The notes beneath the pieces are model-generated. The model saw nothing but the letters and a program-made list of their open reading frames with translations. It did not search any database and was not told the DNA's origin. The position numbers were made by a program, and so were the translations under genes. Source: Sphingobium scionense (lineage in GTDB: Bacteria; Pseudomonadota; Alphaproteobacteria; Sphingomonadales; Sphingomonadaceae). From it: a stretch of DNA of 64,000 nt. The DNA is taken from positions 1 through 64,000 of the forward strand of contig NZ_JACIEU010000012.1 of NCBI RefSeq assembly GCF_014197035.1. The letters are read 5' to 3'. This document shows, in pieces, positions 53,092-62,269 of the stretch. The stretch's first letter is position 1; each line of letters opens with the position of its first letter.

Positions 53092-54536
53092 GACAGCCCC
53101 TTTCGTTCAGCGAAATGTTCGAGGAAGCCGGGGTTCTTCACCGCCAGCTCGCCATAGATATGCAGGCAGGTATCGGTCCATTGCCGGATCCAGTCGCAAT
53201 AATGGAGATTGGCGTGGCCGGTGTCGCCATAGCGGACGAACGCCTCATGGTGGCAGCCGCCGGCGCACAGCGGCCGCGCCCAGCAGCTCTGGCAATCATA
53301 TTTGGCGCCGACATGGCCACGGCTCAGGAAATCGCCCTGCTTGGCCCGGTCGATGCCGCTCGACACATGGCCCATCACATGGGTGTCGGCGTCGGTGAAG
53401 CGGTGGCAGGGCGACAGGTCGCCCGACGGGCTGACCCCCATCAGCCCCATGCCCGCGCCGCAGGGATGCGATTTGTTGACGCCCGAAATCAGCTCGCTGA
53501 TCGTCTCGCTGACATTGGTGAAGCCATGCATTTCCCCACGAAGCGCATATTCCAGCCATTCACGCGCCAGCAGGTTGAACTGCGCCAGCACGTAGTCCAT
53601 GCCGTCGGCGTCGATCGAATAGGCCCGCGTCTCCCCCGTGGTCACCGGCGCAAAGCCGATCTCATGGAAACCCAGATCCTCCTTCAGATGGCGGTAGATG
53701 CGCACGACATCGGTCACGCCCTCGGTCAGGGTGACGCGGGCGGTCACGGCGCGGGTGCGGTGATGGGCGATCAGCGTGCGCAGCCGCGGCTCGATCACCG
53801 CATAGCTGCCCTTGCCATTCTTGTAGACGCGATGCTTGTCCTGCAACTCGGGCGGACCGTCCATCGACACGGTGACGCCGACCCGGTTGTCCGACAGGAA
53901 GGTGACGATTTCCGGTGTCAGCAGCGTCGCATTGGTGGTGAGGCTATAGGTGATGCCCTTGCCCGCGGCGGCCGTCGCACCATTGGCATAATCGACCACA
54001 TCGCGCAGAAGCTTGAAATTCATCAAGGTTTCGCCGCCGAAGAAGGTGATGTGAACCGACGGGCGAAGGGCGGCCTCCGCGATCAGCAGGTCGACCGATG
54101 CCCTGGCCGTCTCCAGCGTCATATATTTGGGCTTGCCGGCCGGGGTCGCGATCTTGTCCGCGCCAAATTCATAGCAATAGGTGCAGGCAAGATTGCACTG
54201 GTTGGTGACGTTCAGCACCAGCGCCTGCAACGGGAAATCGGCCGGCGGTGCTTCGGGCACGGACAATGGCGCAGCGCCCAGATGAATGAGCTGCACCGCG
54301 CGCAATTCGCGCACCAGCGCCTCGGCTTCGGCCAGGTCGCCGCCTTCGCCCGCCAGTTCGCGGACCAGCGCGGCATGGCCCAGTTCCTGGCCATCGAGCC
54401 GGTCCAGCACGGCCTGCACCTGCGCATCGATCTCGAAGATCGCGCCAGCGCTCACCAGATAGACGAAGTCGCTGCCGCCGGCGGCAAAGCCATGATATTC
54501 GGCGCGGCGATAGGCGGGGGCCTGCATGACGGTCAT
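53088..54536 (-). CDS. qhpD: QhpD: radical SAM thioether-forming maturase
   Basis: A 482-residue radical SAM/SPASM enzyme that installs Cys-to-Asp/Glu thioether bonds in QhpC. The [4Fe-4S] SAM-binding motif is C114-x3-C118-x2-C121 (QCNLACTYCYEF). The SPASM region carries many cysteines: HPCGAGMGL, LSPCHRF, DCQSCWARPLCAGGC and HYCDW, enough for two auxiliary clusters. The N-terminal about 90 residues, preceding the core, look like a leader-peptide-recognition domain (RRE-like winged helix: FEIDAQVQAVLDRL, EAEALVRELRAVQLI). It overlaps qhpA and qhpC by 4 nt each. Confidence 0.95.
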   Translation of the reverse strand: MTVMQAPAYRRAEYHGFAAGGSDFVYLVSAGAIFEIDAQVQAVLDRLDGQELGHAALVRELAGEGGDLAEAEALVRELRAVQLIHLGAAPLSVPEAPPADFPLQALVLNVTNQCNLACTYCYEFGADKIATPAGKPKYMTLETARASVDLLIAEAALRPSVHITFFGGETLMNFKLLRDVVDYANGATAAAGKGITYSLTTNATLLTPEIVTFLSDNRVGVTVSMDGPPELQDKHRVYKNGKGSYAVIEPRLRTLIAHHRTRAVTARVTLTEGVTDVVRIYRHLKEDLGFHEIGFAPVTTGETRAYSIDADGMDYVLAQFNLLAREWLEYALRGEMHGFTNVSETISELISGVNKSHPCGAGMGLMGVSPSGDLSPCHRFTDADTHVMGHVSSGIDRAKQGDFLSRGHVGAKYDCQSCWARPLCAGGCHHEAFVRYGDTGHANLHYCDWIRQWTDTCLHIYGELAVKNPGFLEHFAERKGLS

Positions 54537-56269
54537 CGCGACACCTCCGGCTGGTCGAAGCGCTGATACATGGGCACGGTCACGACCAGATAGGACCGGG
54601 CGCTCAGGGGCTTGCCGAACTTGTCCTTCTCGCCCTTCGCCGTGGCGACGACCCAGACCTCGCCATAATTGTTGCGGCTGAACCGGCGTTCGGGATTGGG
54701 GCCTTCCAGCCCCGGCGTGAAGAAGGCGGTGGGGCTCAGCGCGCCCACATATTTCATGTCGTCATCATAATAGACCGACATGAATTCCTGCATCGACCAG
54801 GTCGCGTCGACCGGGCCGATCGCGACATCGTCGCCAGTGTTGGGTTTGCCGTCCAGGCCATTATCGTAACCGATCGCCTCATACTGCTGATATCCCTTGG
54901 CAAACTTGGTGCCGCCCAGCCGGGCCAGGCTCGTTTCCGGCGTGACCTTGAGATAATCGACCTTGCGATAGACCGGGAACGCCTTTTCCAGCACCGCGCC
55001 GCCGATCCCGACATCGCGCTGGCCGGCGGGCGCGCTGGCCGCGACATCAACGCTCAGCACCGCCTTGCCCGGCGTCGCCGACACGACCCTGGCGACGGTG
55101 ACGCCCGCGCCCAGATCGACGTCGCCCGCCGCCAGAGACGCCGGCAGATTATGGCCCCAGATGGTGACATCGACGCCCTTCGCCCCAGCCTTGACCGCGC
55201 CCGGCGTCACCGCCAGGATCGCGGGCGCGGCGGTCGCGCGGACCAGTTTCACATCATAGCCGAATTCCTGATATTCGCCCCAGAACCAGCGCCCTTCGGC
55301 GCGCTGCTGATCGGGCGCAAACCACATCGTCTCGCGCGCCGGGCTGCCAAGGTCATCGGGCTTGCCCGGCGCCGCGCCGCCCTTGGACGACCCCCGCCAG
55401 CTATAGCCGGAATAGACGAGGCCGGTGCCGCTGCGGCTGATGGTCGCGCCATTGGTGAGCGAGGTGAGCGATGCGCTGGTCTTGAACTCGTCCGCCGCCG
55501 CACCGGGCGCCACCGTCATCGTGCCGACGAAGCGGCCCTGCCCCGGCACCGACGCCACCACCAGCCAGTCGCCCGCCAGCCGCGGCGCGCGCAGGCGCGA
55601 ACTCCAGGCGGCCCATTCGGGCGTATGCAGCCCCGCCACCTTGGGCAGGTAGGTCAGCGCATATTCGCCGCGCGTCATCTTGTCCTTGGGGTCGCGGCCG
55701 GCGGGCTGCTCGCTATCCTCGGCCGGGCGGCGATATTGGGCGTCGGCCTGCGAATAGAGGGCGACATGCAGATCCTGCAGTGTCTTCCATTCCAGCTTCG
55801 ACCGGCGCCAGGACAAGGGCTGGGCAAAGGCGTGACAGCTGGCGCAGGCGCCGCGCATCGTCTCATTGGGCAGCACTTCGTCGACGATCCGCTTTTCGGG
55901 CAGATACATGACCGGCCGCGCCTCCTCCGGCGCCAGCCCGTGCGAGGCGGACAGCGACTTGATGACCGCGCGCGATTCCTCGGGAGTGATGGGAAGGCCA
56001 TTCAACCGCACCATCCGCTTGATCGCCTGCGCCCAGCCCTCCGGCGTGGTGCGCACCCAGCTGATGCGGGACAGGTTGCCCTTGGCATCGGGCGCGTGAC
56101 AGCTGCCGCATTTTTCCTGGACCAGCGGATCGGTGACGGGGATACCCTCCTCCGTCTCCTTCATCGTCGCGCCGTCGGGACCGCCATCGGCCCCGCTCCC
56201 CCCCTGGGCGAGCACGACCGATGCGGAGAGCAACGCCAACAGACCGAACTTCACCGGAAGCTGCTTCAC
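54533..56269 (-). CDS. qhpA: QhpA: quinohemoprotein amine dehydrogenase alpha subunit (diheme)
   Basis: A 578-residue periplasmic subunit with a signal peptide (VKFGLLALLSASVVLAQG). Two c-type heme sites are present: C54-G-S-C57-H58 and C142-A-S-C145-H146, the diheme domain that passes electrons from CTQ to the respiratory chain. Beta-rich domains follow (about 200-578), including a segment of Ig-like repeats (AILAVTPGAVKAGAKGVDVTIWG). The start is GTG 56269 with GGGGGAC about 7 nt upstream. It leads the seven-gene operon; its promoter should lie in 56270-56444, which has no obvious operator. Confidence 0.95.
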   Translation of the reverse strand: MKQLPVKFGLLALLSASVVLAQGGSGADGGPDGATMKETEEGIPVTDPLVQEKCGSCHAPDAKGNLSRISWVRTTPEGWAQAIKRMVRLNGLPITPEESRAVIKSLSASHGLAPEEARPVMYLPEKRIVDEVLPNETMRGACASCHAFAQPLSWRRSKLEWKTLQDLHVALYSQADAQYRRPAEDSEQPAGRDPKDKMTRGEYALTYLPKVAGLHTPEWAAWSSRLRAPRLAGDWLVVASVPGQGRFVGTMTVAPGAAADEFKTSASLTSLTNGATISRSGTGLVYSGYSWRGSSKGGAAPGKPDDLGSPARETMWFAPDQQRAEGRWFWGEYQEFGYDVKLVRATAAPAILAVTPGAVKAGAKGVDVTIWGHNLPASLAAGDVDLGAGVTVARVVSATPGKAVLSVDVAASAPAGQRDVGIGGAVLEKAFPVYRKVDYLKVTPETSLARLGGTKFAKGYQQYEAIGYDNGLDGKPNTGDDVAIGPVDATWSMQEFMSVYYDDDMKYVGALSPTAFFTPGLEGPNPERRFSRNNYGEVWVVATAKGEKDKFGKPLSARSYLVVTVPMYQRFDQPEVSR

Positions 56270-56444
56270 CCTGATGTCCCCCTTTGGCGTCCGGCCTTTT
56301 GCCCTGGACGCGGCCCAATCTCAGGCGGGGGCTTTTTTGCCCCTCTGACCGGCATGACGGATGACGCCATGTCGATCCGCCATCAGATTCTTGACGATCA
56401 TCAAGATTTTTCAGGCCAAGTAAAGAGGGGTTGGAAAACAGGGT

Positions 56445-58628
56445 TCAGGCGAACATCTCCGGCACGATCGGCAGGGTGCGGATGCGCTTGCCGGTGGCCG
56501 CGTGCAGCGCATTGACCAGCGCCGGGATCACCGGCGGCAGCGCCGGCTCGCCCATGCCGGTCGGCGGATAATCGGTCTTCACAAACTCGACGATGATCTG
56601 CGGCGTATCGGGGATGCGCTGCAGCGGATGGGTGTCGAAATTGGCCTGCTCCACCGCGCCGGCAACCTGGGTGATCTTCTGCCCGGCCAGCGCCTGCCCC
56701 AGCCCCTCGATCACCGATCCCTGCGCCTGGTGCAGCGCATTCATCGGGTTGATGATCTGGCTGCCGACATCGCCCGCGACCCAGACGGTCGCGACCTTCG
56801 GCATGCCGTCGACCAGCGCCACCTCCAGCACCTCGGCGAAATAGCCCATATGGCTGTAGTAAAAGGCAAAGCCCTTGCCCCGCCCCTTGGGCAATTGGCC
56901 GCGATCCGCCCAGCCGCTCATCGCCACCACCTTCTCGATCACGCCCCTGGCGCGGCCGGTAACGAAGGGCGGCGCGTTGGGGCCGCGCGGCAGGTCGCGC
57001 GGTTCGCCCAGCAATTCCAGCATCAGCGTCGGCAGATCCTTGCCCGCCGCCTGCGCCACTTCGTCCAGGAAGGCCTGGGTGACGAACGCCAGCGCATTGG
57101 AGCCGGGCGCGCGCAGCCAGCCGGTCGGCATGTTGGTGGCAAGGAAACTCTGCTCCAGCAGCACCGTGTCGATCAGGCCGGCGGGGATTTCGGTCGCCGG
57201 CATCTCGGCCGACCGCACCGGCTTGCCGTCCTTGCCGAAGGTCACGAAATGATCGTGAAAGGCGGTCAGCTTGCCCGTCTTGTCCAGCGCCGCACGGAAG
57301 CCGTGCCAGCCAGCCGGGCGGTAGAAGTCGCGCTGCATATCCTGCTGGCGGCTGAACAGCAGCTTCACCGGCACGCCGGGCAATTGCGCCGCGATTGCCG
57401 CCGCCTGCACCATATAGTCGTTCATCAGCCGCCGGCCGAAACCGCCGCCGATGCGGGTGAAGTTGATGCGGATCTTGTCCGGCGGCAGGTTCAGCGCCTT
57501 GGCCACCAGCCCGCGCCCGCTTTCCGGATTTTGCGTCGGCGCCCAGATCTCGATCGCGCCATCCTTGAACAGGGCGGTGCAGTTCTGCGGCTCCAGCGTG
57601 CCATGCGCCAGGAAGGGATAATCATATTCCGCGCTGACCGTCTTCGCCGCCGCGGCAAAGGCCGCGTCCACGTCACCGGCGCGGACGATATCGCCATCCG
57701 CCTTGCCCTTCAGCCGCTGAGCCGCCTGCGCCGCATAGCCTTCGGTCGAAAAGCCGCTGACCGCGCCCATGTCCCATTCGACCTTCAGCGCCTCGCGCGC
57801 CTGGTTGGCGCTCCACCAGCTGGTCGACAGGATGGCGACGCCGTCGAACAGCGATTCCGGCGTGCCGTCGCCCTTGATCGTCAGCACATGGGCCACGCCC
57901 GGCAGCGCCTTCACTTCGTCCAGATTGGCCGATTTGAAGGTGCCGCCAAAGGCCGGGCAGGTTTCCAGCACGGCATAGAGCATGCCGGGCAGCTTGAAAT
58001 CGATCCCGAACAATGGCTTGCCCGCGACGATCGCGGGCGTATCCACGCCGCCGATGGACTGGCCGATGATGCGGAAATCCCTGGGGTCTTTCAGCGTCAA
58101 TGTCGCCGGATCGGGCGCCGGCTGCTGCGCGGCGGCGGCGGCGAGCGCGGCATAGCTGATGCTCTTGCCCGACGCGGGATCGCTGACCTTGCCGCTGCCG
58201 GTCTTCAATGTCGCGGGCGCCACGCCCCATATCTGCGCCGCCGCCGCGACCAGCATCGCGCGCGCGGCGGCACCGGCCTTGCGCGTCGGAAGCCATTCGC
58301 GCGGCGTCGTGCGACTGCCGCCGGCCGTCTGCCCGCCGAATATCTTCTGGTCGGCATGGGTCTGCTCGATCGTCACCTGCGCCCAGTCGACATCCAGTTC
58401 CTCGGCGATCAGCATCGGCAGCATGGTCTTGGCGCCCTGCCCGATCTCGGCATTTTTCGCGCCGATGATGACGCGATTGTCGGGCAGGATGCGCACGAAG
58501 GCGGTCAATATCTGGGGCGCGCCCTCGGCCGCGCCCGCCAGCGGGATGTTGAGGTCGAACAGCAAGCCGCCGCCCGCGACCAGCGAGGCGCTAAGGAAAC
58601 GGCGGCGCGACAGGATCGGCGCGTTCAT
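56445..58628 (-). CDS. Molybdenum hydroxylase large subunit, isoquinoline 1-oxidoreductase/aldehyde oxidase type
   Basis: A 727-residue molybdopterin-cytosine-dinucleotide-binding subunit of the xanthine-oxidase family, IorB-like. A twin-arginine leader ([18 protein letters not shown]) directs folded export. Conserved segments are [76 protein letters not shown] (molybdenum pocket), [21 protein letters not shown], and [17 protein letters not shown] with the catalytic Glu region. Substrates of the group include aldehydes and N-heterocycles. It overlaps the [2Fe-2S] subunit gene by 4 nt. It lies 175 bp upstream of qhpA on the same strand. Confidence 0.9.
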   Translation of the reverse strand: MNAPILSRRRFLSASLVAGGGLLFDLNIPLAGAAEGAPQILTAFVRILPDNRVIIGAKNAEIGQGAKTMLPMLIAEELDVDWAQVTIEQTHADQKIFGGQTAGGSRTTPREWLPTRKAGAAARAMLVAAAAQIWGVAPATLKTGSGKVSDPASGKSISYAALAAAAAQQPAPDPATLTLKDPRDFRIIGQSIGGVDTPAIVAGKPLFGIDFKLPGMLYAVLETCPAFGGTFKSANLDEVKALPGVAHVLTIKGDGTPESLFDGVAILSTSWWSANQAREALKVEWDMGAVSGFSTEGYAAQAAQRLKGKADGDIVRAGDVDAAFAAAAKTVSAEYDYPFLAHGTLEPQNCTALFKDGAIEIWAPTQNPESGRGLVAKALNLPPDKIRINFTRIGGGFGRRLMNDYMVQAAAIAAQLPGVPVKLLFSRQQDMQRDFYRPAGWHGFRAALDKTGKLTAFHDHFVTFGKDGKPVRSAEMPATEIPAGLIDTVLLEQSFLATNMPTGWLRAPGSNALAFVTQAFLDEVAQAAGKDLPTLMLELLGEPRDLPRGPNAPPFVTGRARGVIEKVVAMSGWADRGQLPKGRGKGFAFYYSHMGYFAEVLEVALVDGMPKVATVWVAGDVGSQIINPMNALHQAQGSVIEGLGQALAGQKITQVAGAVEQANFDTHPLQRIPDTPQIIVEFVKTDYPPTGMGEPALPPVIPALVNALHAATGKRIRTLPIVPEMFA

Positions 58629-59092
58629 GCCTTCGCCCCCGCCCTGGCCGCATCCTTGATCGCGGCGCGAATGCGGACATAGGTGGAGCAGCGGCACAGA
58701 TTGCCCATCATCGCCGCATCGATGTCCTCGTCACTGGGATCGGGCGTGGTCGCCAGCAGCGCGGTCGCGCTCATGATCTGCCCGGCCTGGCAATAGCCGC
58801 ATTGCGGCACGTCCAGCTTGACCCAGGCATCGGATATCCGCTTGCCCGCATCGCTCTTCGCCACTGCCTCGATCGTGGTGATCGCCATGCCCTGCGCCTC
58901 GCCGATCGGCGTCTGGCACGCGCGCGCCGGGTTGCCGTCGATATGCACGGTGCAGGCGCCGCACAGCCCCGCGCCACAGCCGAACTTGGTGCCGACCATG
59001 TCCAGATCCTCGCGCAATGCCCATAGCAGCGGCTTGGCCGGATCGGCCTCCACCGACCGTGTCTGTCCATTGACCTTGAGACTGATCGCCAT
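58625..59092 (-). CDS. [2Fe-2S] subunit of the molybdenum hydroxylase
   Basis: A 155-residue small subunit, IorA-like, bringing electrons from the molybdenum site. The plant-ferredoxin-type cluster ligands are in [23 protein letters not shown], and the second all-helical cluster in [16 protein letters not shown] with [10 protein letters not shown]. It lacks a leader, so it is probably carried out with the Tat-exported large subunit. ATG 59092 (MAISLKVNG) gives the conserved start; an ATG at 59119 adds nine residues. No FAD subunit is seen nearby, so electrons probably leave to a cytochrome, as in other IorAB-type enzymes. Confidence 0.93.
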   Translation of the reverse strand: MAISLKVNGQTRSVEADPAKPLLWALREDLDMVGTKFGCGAGLCGACTVHIDGNPARACQTPIGEAQGMAITTIEAVAKSDAGKRISDAWVKLDVPQCGYCQAGQIMSATALLATTPDPSDEDIDAAMMGNLCRCSTYVRIRAAIKDAARAGAKA

Positions 59093-59269
59093 CGCGCTAC
59101 CCCCTGTTGTCGCCCGCAAAATAGATGGCAGAAAGGCACGGCCTGTCCAGAGGCTTCAATCGTCGCGACCCAAGCCCCGGAAAAGCGATCGCTTTGGCAA
59201 GGCCCGGCTTGACTTGGCGCCCGCCCGCCTGTCTCTCCCTCACCATCCCTATTCGCGACAGGAATTGCC

Positions 59270-61111
59270 ATGACCGTCCGTATCTCGCTCGCGCTGCTCC
59301 TTGCCCTTAGCGCCTCCGCCCCGATCCTGGCCCAGGCCCCCACTGCGGCGCCCGCCGCTGCCACCGCACAGGAAGACAAGGCGCTGCTCGCCTTCCTCGA
59401 CCAGGCGTTCGAACAGCAGCTCGCGCTCAGCCCGGAATCGATGACCAGCCTTGGCCTCAAGACCGACTATGGCAAGCTGGACGATTATAGCGAGCGGGCC
59501 GACGCCCGCAGCCTGGCGCTGCAGGAACAGCAGCTTGCACAGCTGCATCGCCGCTTCTCGCCCGAACGGCTCGGCCCCTCGGCGCGCCTTAGCTATCGCC
59601 TGTTCGAGGCACAGGTGGCAACCTCAAAGCAGCAGGCGCCCTTTGCCAAATATGCCTTCCCCGTGTCCACCAATGGCAGCCCCGCGGGCAATATCCCCGT
59701 CTTCCTGATCAACGAGCATCGCGTCGACAGCGTCGCGGATGCCCAGGCCTATATCGCCCGCCTGCGCGACAGCGAGCGGGTGATGAACGAGGTCGCGACC
59801 AAGATGCGCGATCAGGCGGCGCAAGGCATCATCCCGCCCAAGATGGTGTTCGCCCCCGCCCGTGCCGACGCGAAGAAGGTGATCAGCGGCGCGCCCTTCG
59901 ACCAGGGGCCGGACTCGACCCTGCCAGACTCTACCCTATTCGCCGACTTCAAGAAGAAGGTCGGCGCGCTCAAGGCATCGGACGCGGAGAAGGCGAAGCT
60001 GATCACGGACGCACAGGCGGCGCTGACCGGCCCCTTCGCCAAGGGCTTCCAGACCCTGTTCGCCGCGCTCGATGCGATCGAGCCCAAGGCCAAGGGCAAT
60101 GACGGCGCCTGGAGCCTGCCGGGCGGCGAAGCCTATTATAACGCCCGCCTCGCCTTCTACACCACCACCAGCCTCAATGCCGACCAGATCCACCAGATCG
60201 GCCTCGATCAGGTGAAGGCGATCCGGGCGGAGATGGAGGCGGTGAAGGCGCGGATCGGCTTTGCCGGATCGCTGACCGATTTCTTCCAGGCGCTGCGCAC
60301 CGATCCCAAGTTCAAATATCCCAATGATGCCGCCGGCCGCGAAGCCTATCTGGCGGACGCCCGCGCCGCCATCGCCCAGACCATGGACGCCGCGCCGCGC
60401 TTCTTCCGCGTCCTGCCCAAGGCGAAGCTGGAAGTGCGCGCGGTCGAGGCCTGGCGGCAGGAAACCGCCTCGGTCGCCTTCTACAACCAGCCCGCGCCCG
60501 ACGGATCGCGCCCCGGCATCTTCTACGTCAACCTCGCCGACATGAACCAGGTGCAAAAGCCCCAGGTCGCGGCGATCGCCCATCATGAAGGCGCGCCGGG
60601 CCATCATTTCCAGATCGCGCGTGCGCAGGAACTGCCCGACCTGCCCAAATTCCGCCGCTTCGGCTATTATGGCGCCTATACCGAGGGCTGGGGCCTCTAT
60701 AGCGAGCGCCTGGCCAAGGAAATGGGCGCCTATCAGGATCCCTATTCGGAATTCGGCATGCTCTCGCTGCAGATGTGGCGCGCGATCCGGCTGGTCACCG
60801 ACACCGGCCTGCACGCCAAGCGCTGGACGCGCGAACAGGCGATCCACTATTTCCGCGACAATGCGCCCCTGTCGGAACGCGACATCGTCAAGGAAGTCGA
60901 TCGCTACATCAACAATCCGGGCCAGGCGACCAGCTACATGATCGGCCAGATCCGCATCGCCCAGCTGCGCAAGGAAGCCGAACAGGCGCTCGGCGCGAGG
61001 TTCGACATTCGCGACTTCCATGAAGTGGTGCTGGCCAATGGCGCCCTGCCGCTCGACGTGCTGGGCGAACAGGTCCAGGCCTATATCGCGGCCACCAAGG
61101 CCAAGGGCTGA
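59270..61111 (+). CDS. DUF885 exported peptidase-like protein
   Basis: A 613-residue exported protein with a signal peptide (ISLALLLALSASAPILAQAP) and a DUF885 domain. The putative zinc site is HHEGAPGHHFQIA, a His-Glu-x-x-x-His arrangement followed by the YTEGWGLYSERLAKEMG glutamate, as in M3/DUF885 metallopeptidase-like folds. The conserved VPVSTNGSPAGNIP-like and FRDNAPLSERDIVKEVDRY segments complete the domain. The family is widespread in alphaproteobacteria with unknown substrate. It stands alone, divergent from the molybdenum hydroxylase genes. Confidence 0.87.
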   Translation: MTVRISLALLLALSASAPILAQAPTAAPAAATAQEDKALLAFLDQAFEQQLALSPESMTSLGLKTDYGKLDDYSERADARSLALQEQQLAQLHRRFSPERLGPSARLSYRLFEAQVATSKQQAPFAKYAFPVSTNGSPAGNIPVFLINEHRVDSVADAQAYIARLRDSERVMNEVATKMRDQAAQGIIPPKMVFAPARADAKKVISGAPFDQGPDSTLPDSTLFADFKKKVGALKASDAEKAKLITDAQAALTGPFAKGFQTLFAALDAIEPKAKGNDGAWSLPGGEAYYNARLAFYTTTSLNADQIHQIGLDQVKAIRAEMEAVKARIGFAGSLTDFFQALRTDPKFKYPNDAAGREAYLADARAAIAQTMDAAPRFFRVLPKAKLEVRAVEAWRQETASVAFYNQPAPDGSRPGIFYVNLADMNQVQKPQVAAIAHHEGAPGHHFQIARAQELPDLPKFRRFGYYGAYTEGWGLYSERLAKEMGAYQDPYSEFGMLSLQMWRAIRLVTDTGLHAKRWTREQAIHYFRDNAPLSERDIVKEVDRYINNPGQATSYMIGQIRIAQLRKEAEQALGARFDIRDFHEVVLANGALPLDVLGEQVQAYIAATKAKG

Positions 61112-61187
61112 GCCTCCCTACGCGCCCGGTTGCGCGAATGCACAGTCGCTCTGCGCTCAATGGCTTGGATGGGTTGTTTCCCGCCAT

Positions 61188-61308
61188 TCCCCTCCCGTAA
61201 ACGGGAGGGGTAGCGAGACTTAGGCGCGAAGCGCATTAGTCGCAGCGGGGTGGGCTTGTGCGACGTCCAGCCCACCCCCTAACCCCCTCCCGTTTACGGG
61301 AGGGGGAA
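61188..61308 (+). repeat. Palindromic intergenic repeat, CCCTCCCGTAAACGGGAGGG family, copy 2
   Basis: The element is bounded by CCCCTCCCGTAAACGGGAGG (from 61190) and CCCTCCCGTTTACGGGAGGG (about 61286-61305). Between them, TAGCGAGACTTAGGCGCGAA and a GGGGTGGG...CCCACCCCC pair match, in reverse orientation, the element at 9841-9982. It lies in the 386-bp gene-free gap 61112-61497. Confidence 0.78.
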
Positions 61309-61331
61309 CAGTCTCCAAATGGTCGCTCTCA

Positions 61332-61452
61332 GGCCATCCACCTCCCCTGCAAGGGGAGGTGGATGGCCAAAGGCCAGACGGAGGGGTGTCCGCCTCTCGA
61401 TAGGGTGATACCCCTCCACCACTTCGTGGTCCCCCTCCCCTTGCAGGGGAGG
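61332..61452. repeat. Second palindromic repeat module in the same gap
   Basis: A near-perfect hairpin starts with GGCCATCCACCTCCCCTGCA (61332) and its complementary arm ends at 61368. A related arm, CCTCCCCTTGCAGGGGAGG, closes the module around 61434-61452. It is distinct from the preceding element though both are built from CCTCCCC/GGGGAGG arms. Confidence 0.72.
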
Positions 61453-61497
61453 AATTTACAGCCGCTCTTGGCCACCCCCAGACCACCTACCCCCTTC

Positions 61498-62265
61498 CTA
61501 CACCGGCAGCACGAACTCCACCGGCGCGGTGAATTCGATGCGGTCGCCGGATATGTCGGCCGGGGCCTTGGGATAGGGTGAGGCGCGGTGCAGCATGGCG
61601 GCGGCTTCCTCGTCGAGCGAGACGCGGCCGGAACTGCTGATCACCCGCCCTTCGATCAGCATGCCGGCGCGGTCGATCACGAAGCGGACCTTCACCACCC
61701 CTTCCTCATGCCGCATCCTGGCGCGGCGGGGATAAATTTTGTGGGCATAGAGCCAGGAGCGCACCCGCGCGGCATAGGCGCGGCTGTTGCCGGCCGGGGC
61801 ATTGGCGTCCAGCCCGTCGGCAATGCCGCGCCGGGCCGGCGGCGCGCCGGCGCTGGCGGCCATGACCGGCGCCGCCCTCGCCGCGGGCTGCATTGACGGC
61901 GCCGCTGCGGCCGTCGGCGTGGACGGAGCAGCCGGCGCCACCGCGACGGGCAGCGACAATGCGGAAGGGATCGCCACCATCGGCGGCGGCACCGGCTGCG
62001 GCGGGCTGACCGGCGTGGGGGGCGGCGCCTGCGTCGGCACCGGGGCTTCGGGCTGCGCCGTCGCCTGCGCCGCCTCGGCCTGCTCCGCCCCCTGCTCCAC
62101 GCCCTTCAGCGCCGCCAGCGACATGACGGTCAGTGCAGCCCCCTCCTCGCGCTTCGGCGCGCGGCCCATGCCCAGGTTCAGCAGCGCCGCGATCAGCAGC
62201 GCGTTGATCCCGAGCGAGGCCGCCGCCGGCCCCGTGACACGAAAGGGACGCCGCACGCCCGTCAT
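61498..62265 (-). CDS. TonB energy-transducer protein
   Basis: A 255-residue TonB protein. One N-terminal membrane helix (about residues 10-32, TGPAAASLGINALLIAALL) is followed by a Pro/Ala-rich periplasmic linker (about 60-160, PPPTPVSPPQPVPPP). The TonB C-terminal domain (about 170-255) has YAARVRSWLYAHKIYPRRARM, EGVVKVRFVIDRAG and SLDEEAAAMLHRASPYP. It starts 4 bp after the stop of the receptor gene, so it is probably dedicated to that receptor. ATG 62265 opens the membrane segment; a longer frame upstream lies inside the receptor gene. Confidence 0.9.
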   Translation of the reverse strand: MTGVRRPFRVTGPAAASLGINALLIAALLNLGMGRAPKREEGAALTVMSLAALKGVEQGAEQAEAAQATAQPEAPVPTQAPPPTPVSPPQPVPPPMVAIPSALSLPVAVAPAAPSTPTAAAAPSMQPAARAAPVMAASAGAPPARRGIADGLDANAPAGNSRAYAARVRSWLYAHKIYPRRARMRHEEGVVKVRFVIDRAGMLIEGRVISSSGRVSLDEEAAAMLHRASPYPKAPADISGDRIEFTAPVEFVLPV

Positions 62266-62269
62266 GGCG

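Noticed and set aside
53115..54566. 483-codon plus-strand open frame
   Set aside because: Antisense to qhpD, whose radical SAM and SPASM cysteines are intact.
56502..58682. 726-codon plus-strand open frame
   Set aside because: Antisense to the molybdenum hydroxylase large subunit; Arg/Gln/His-rich artefact.
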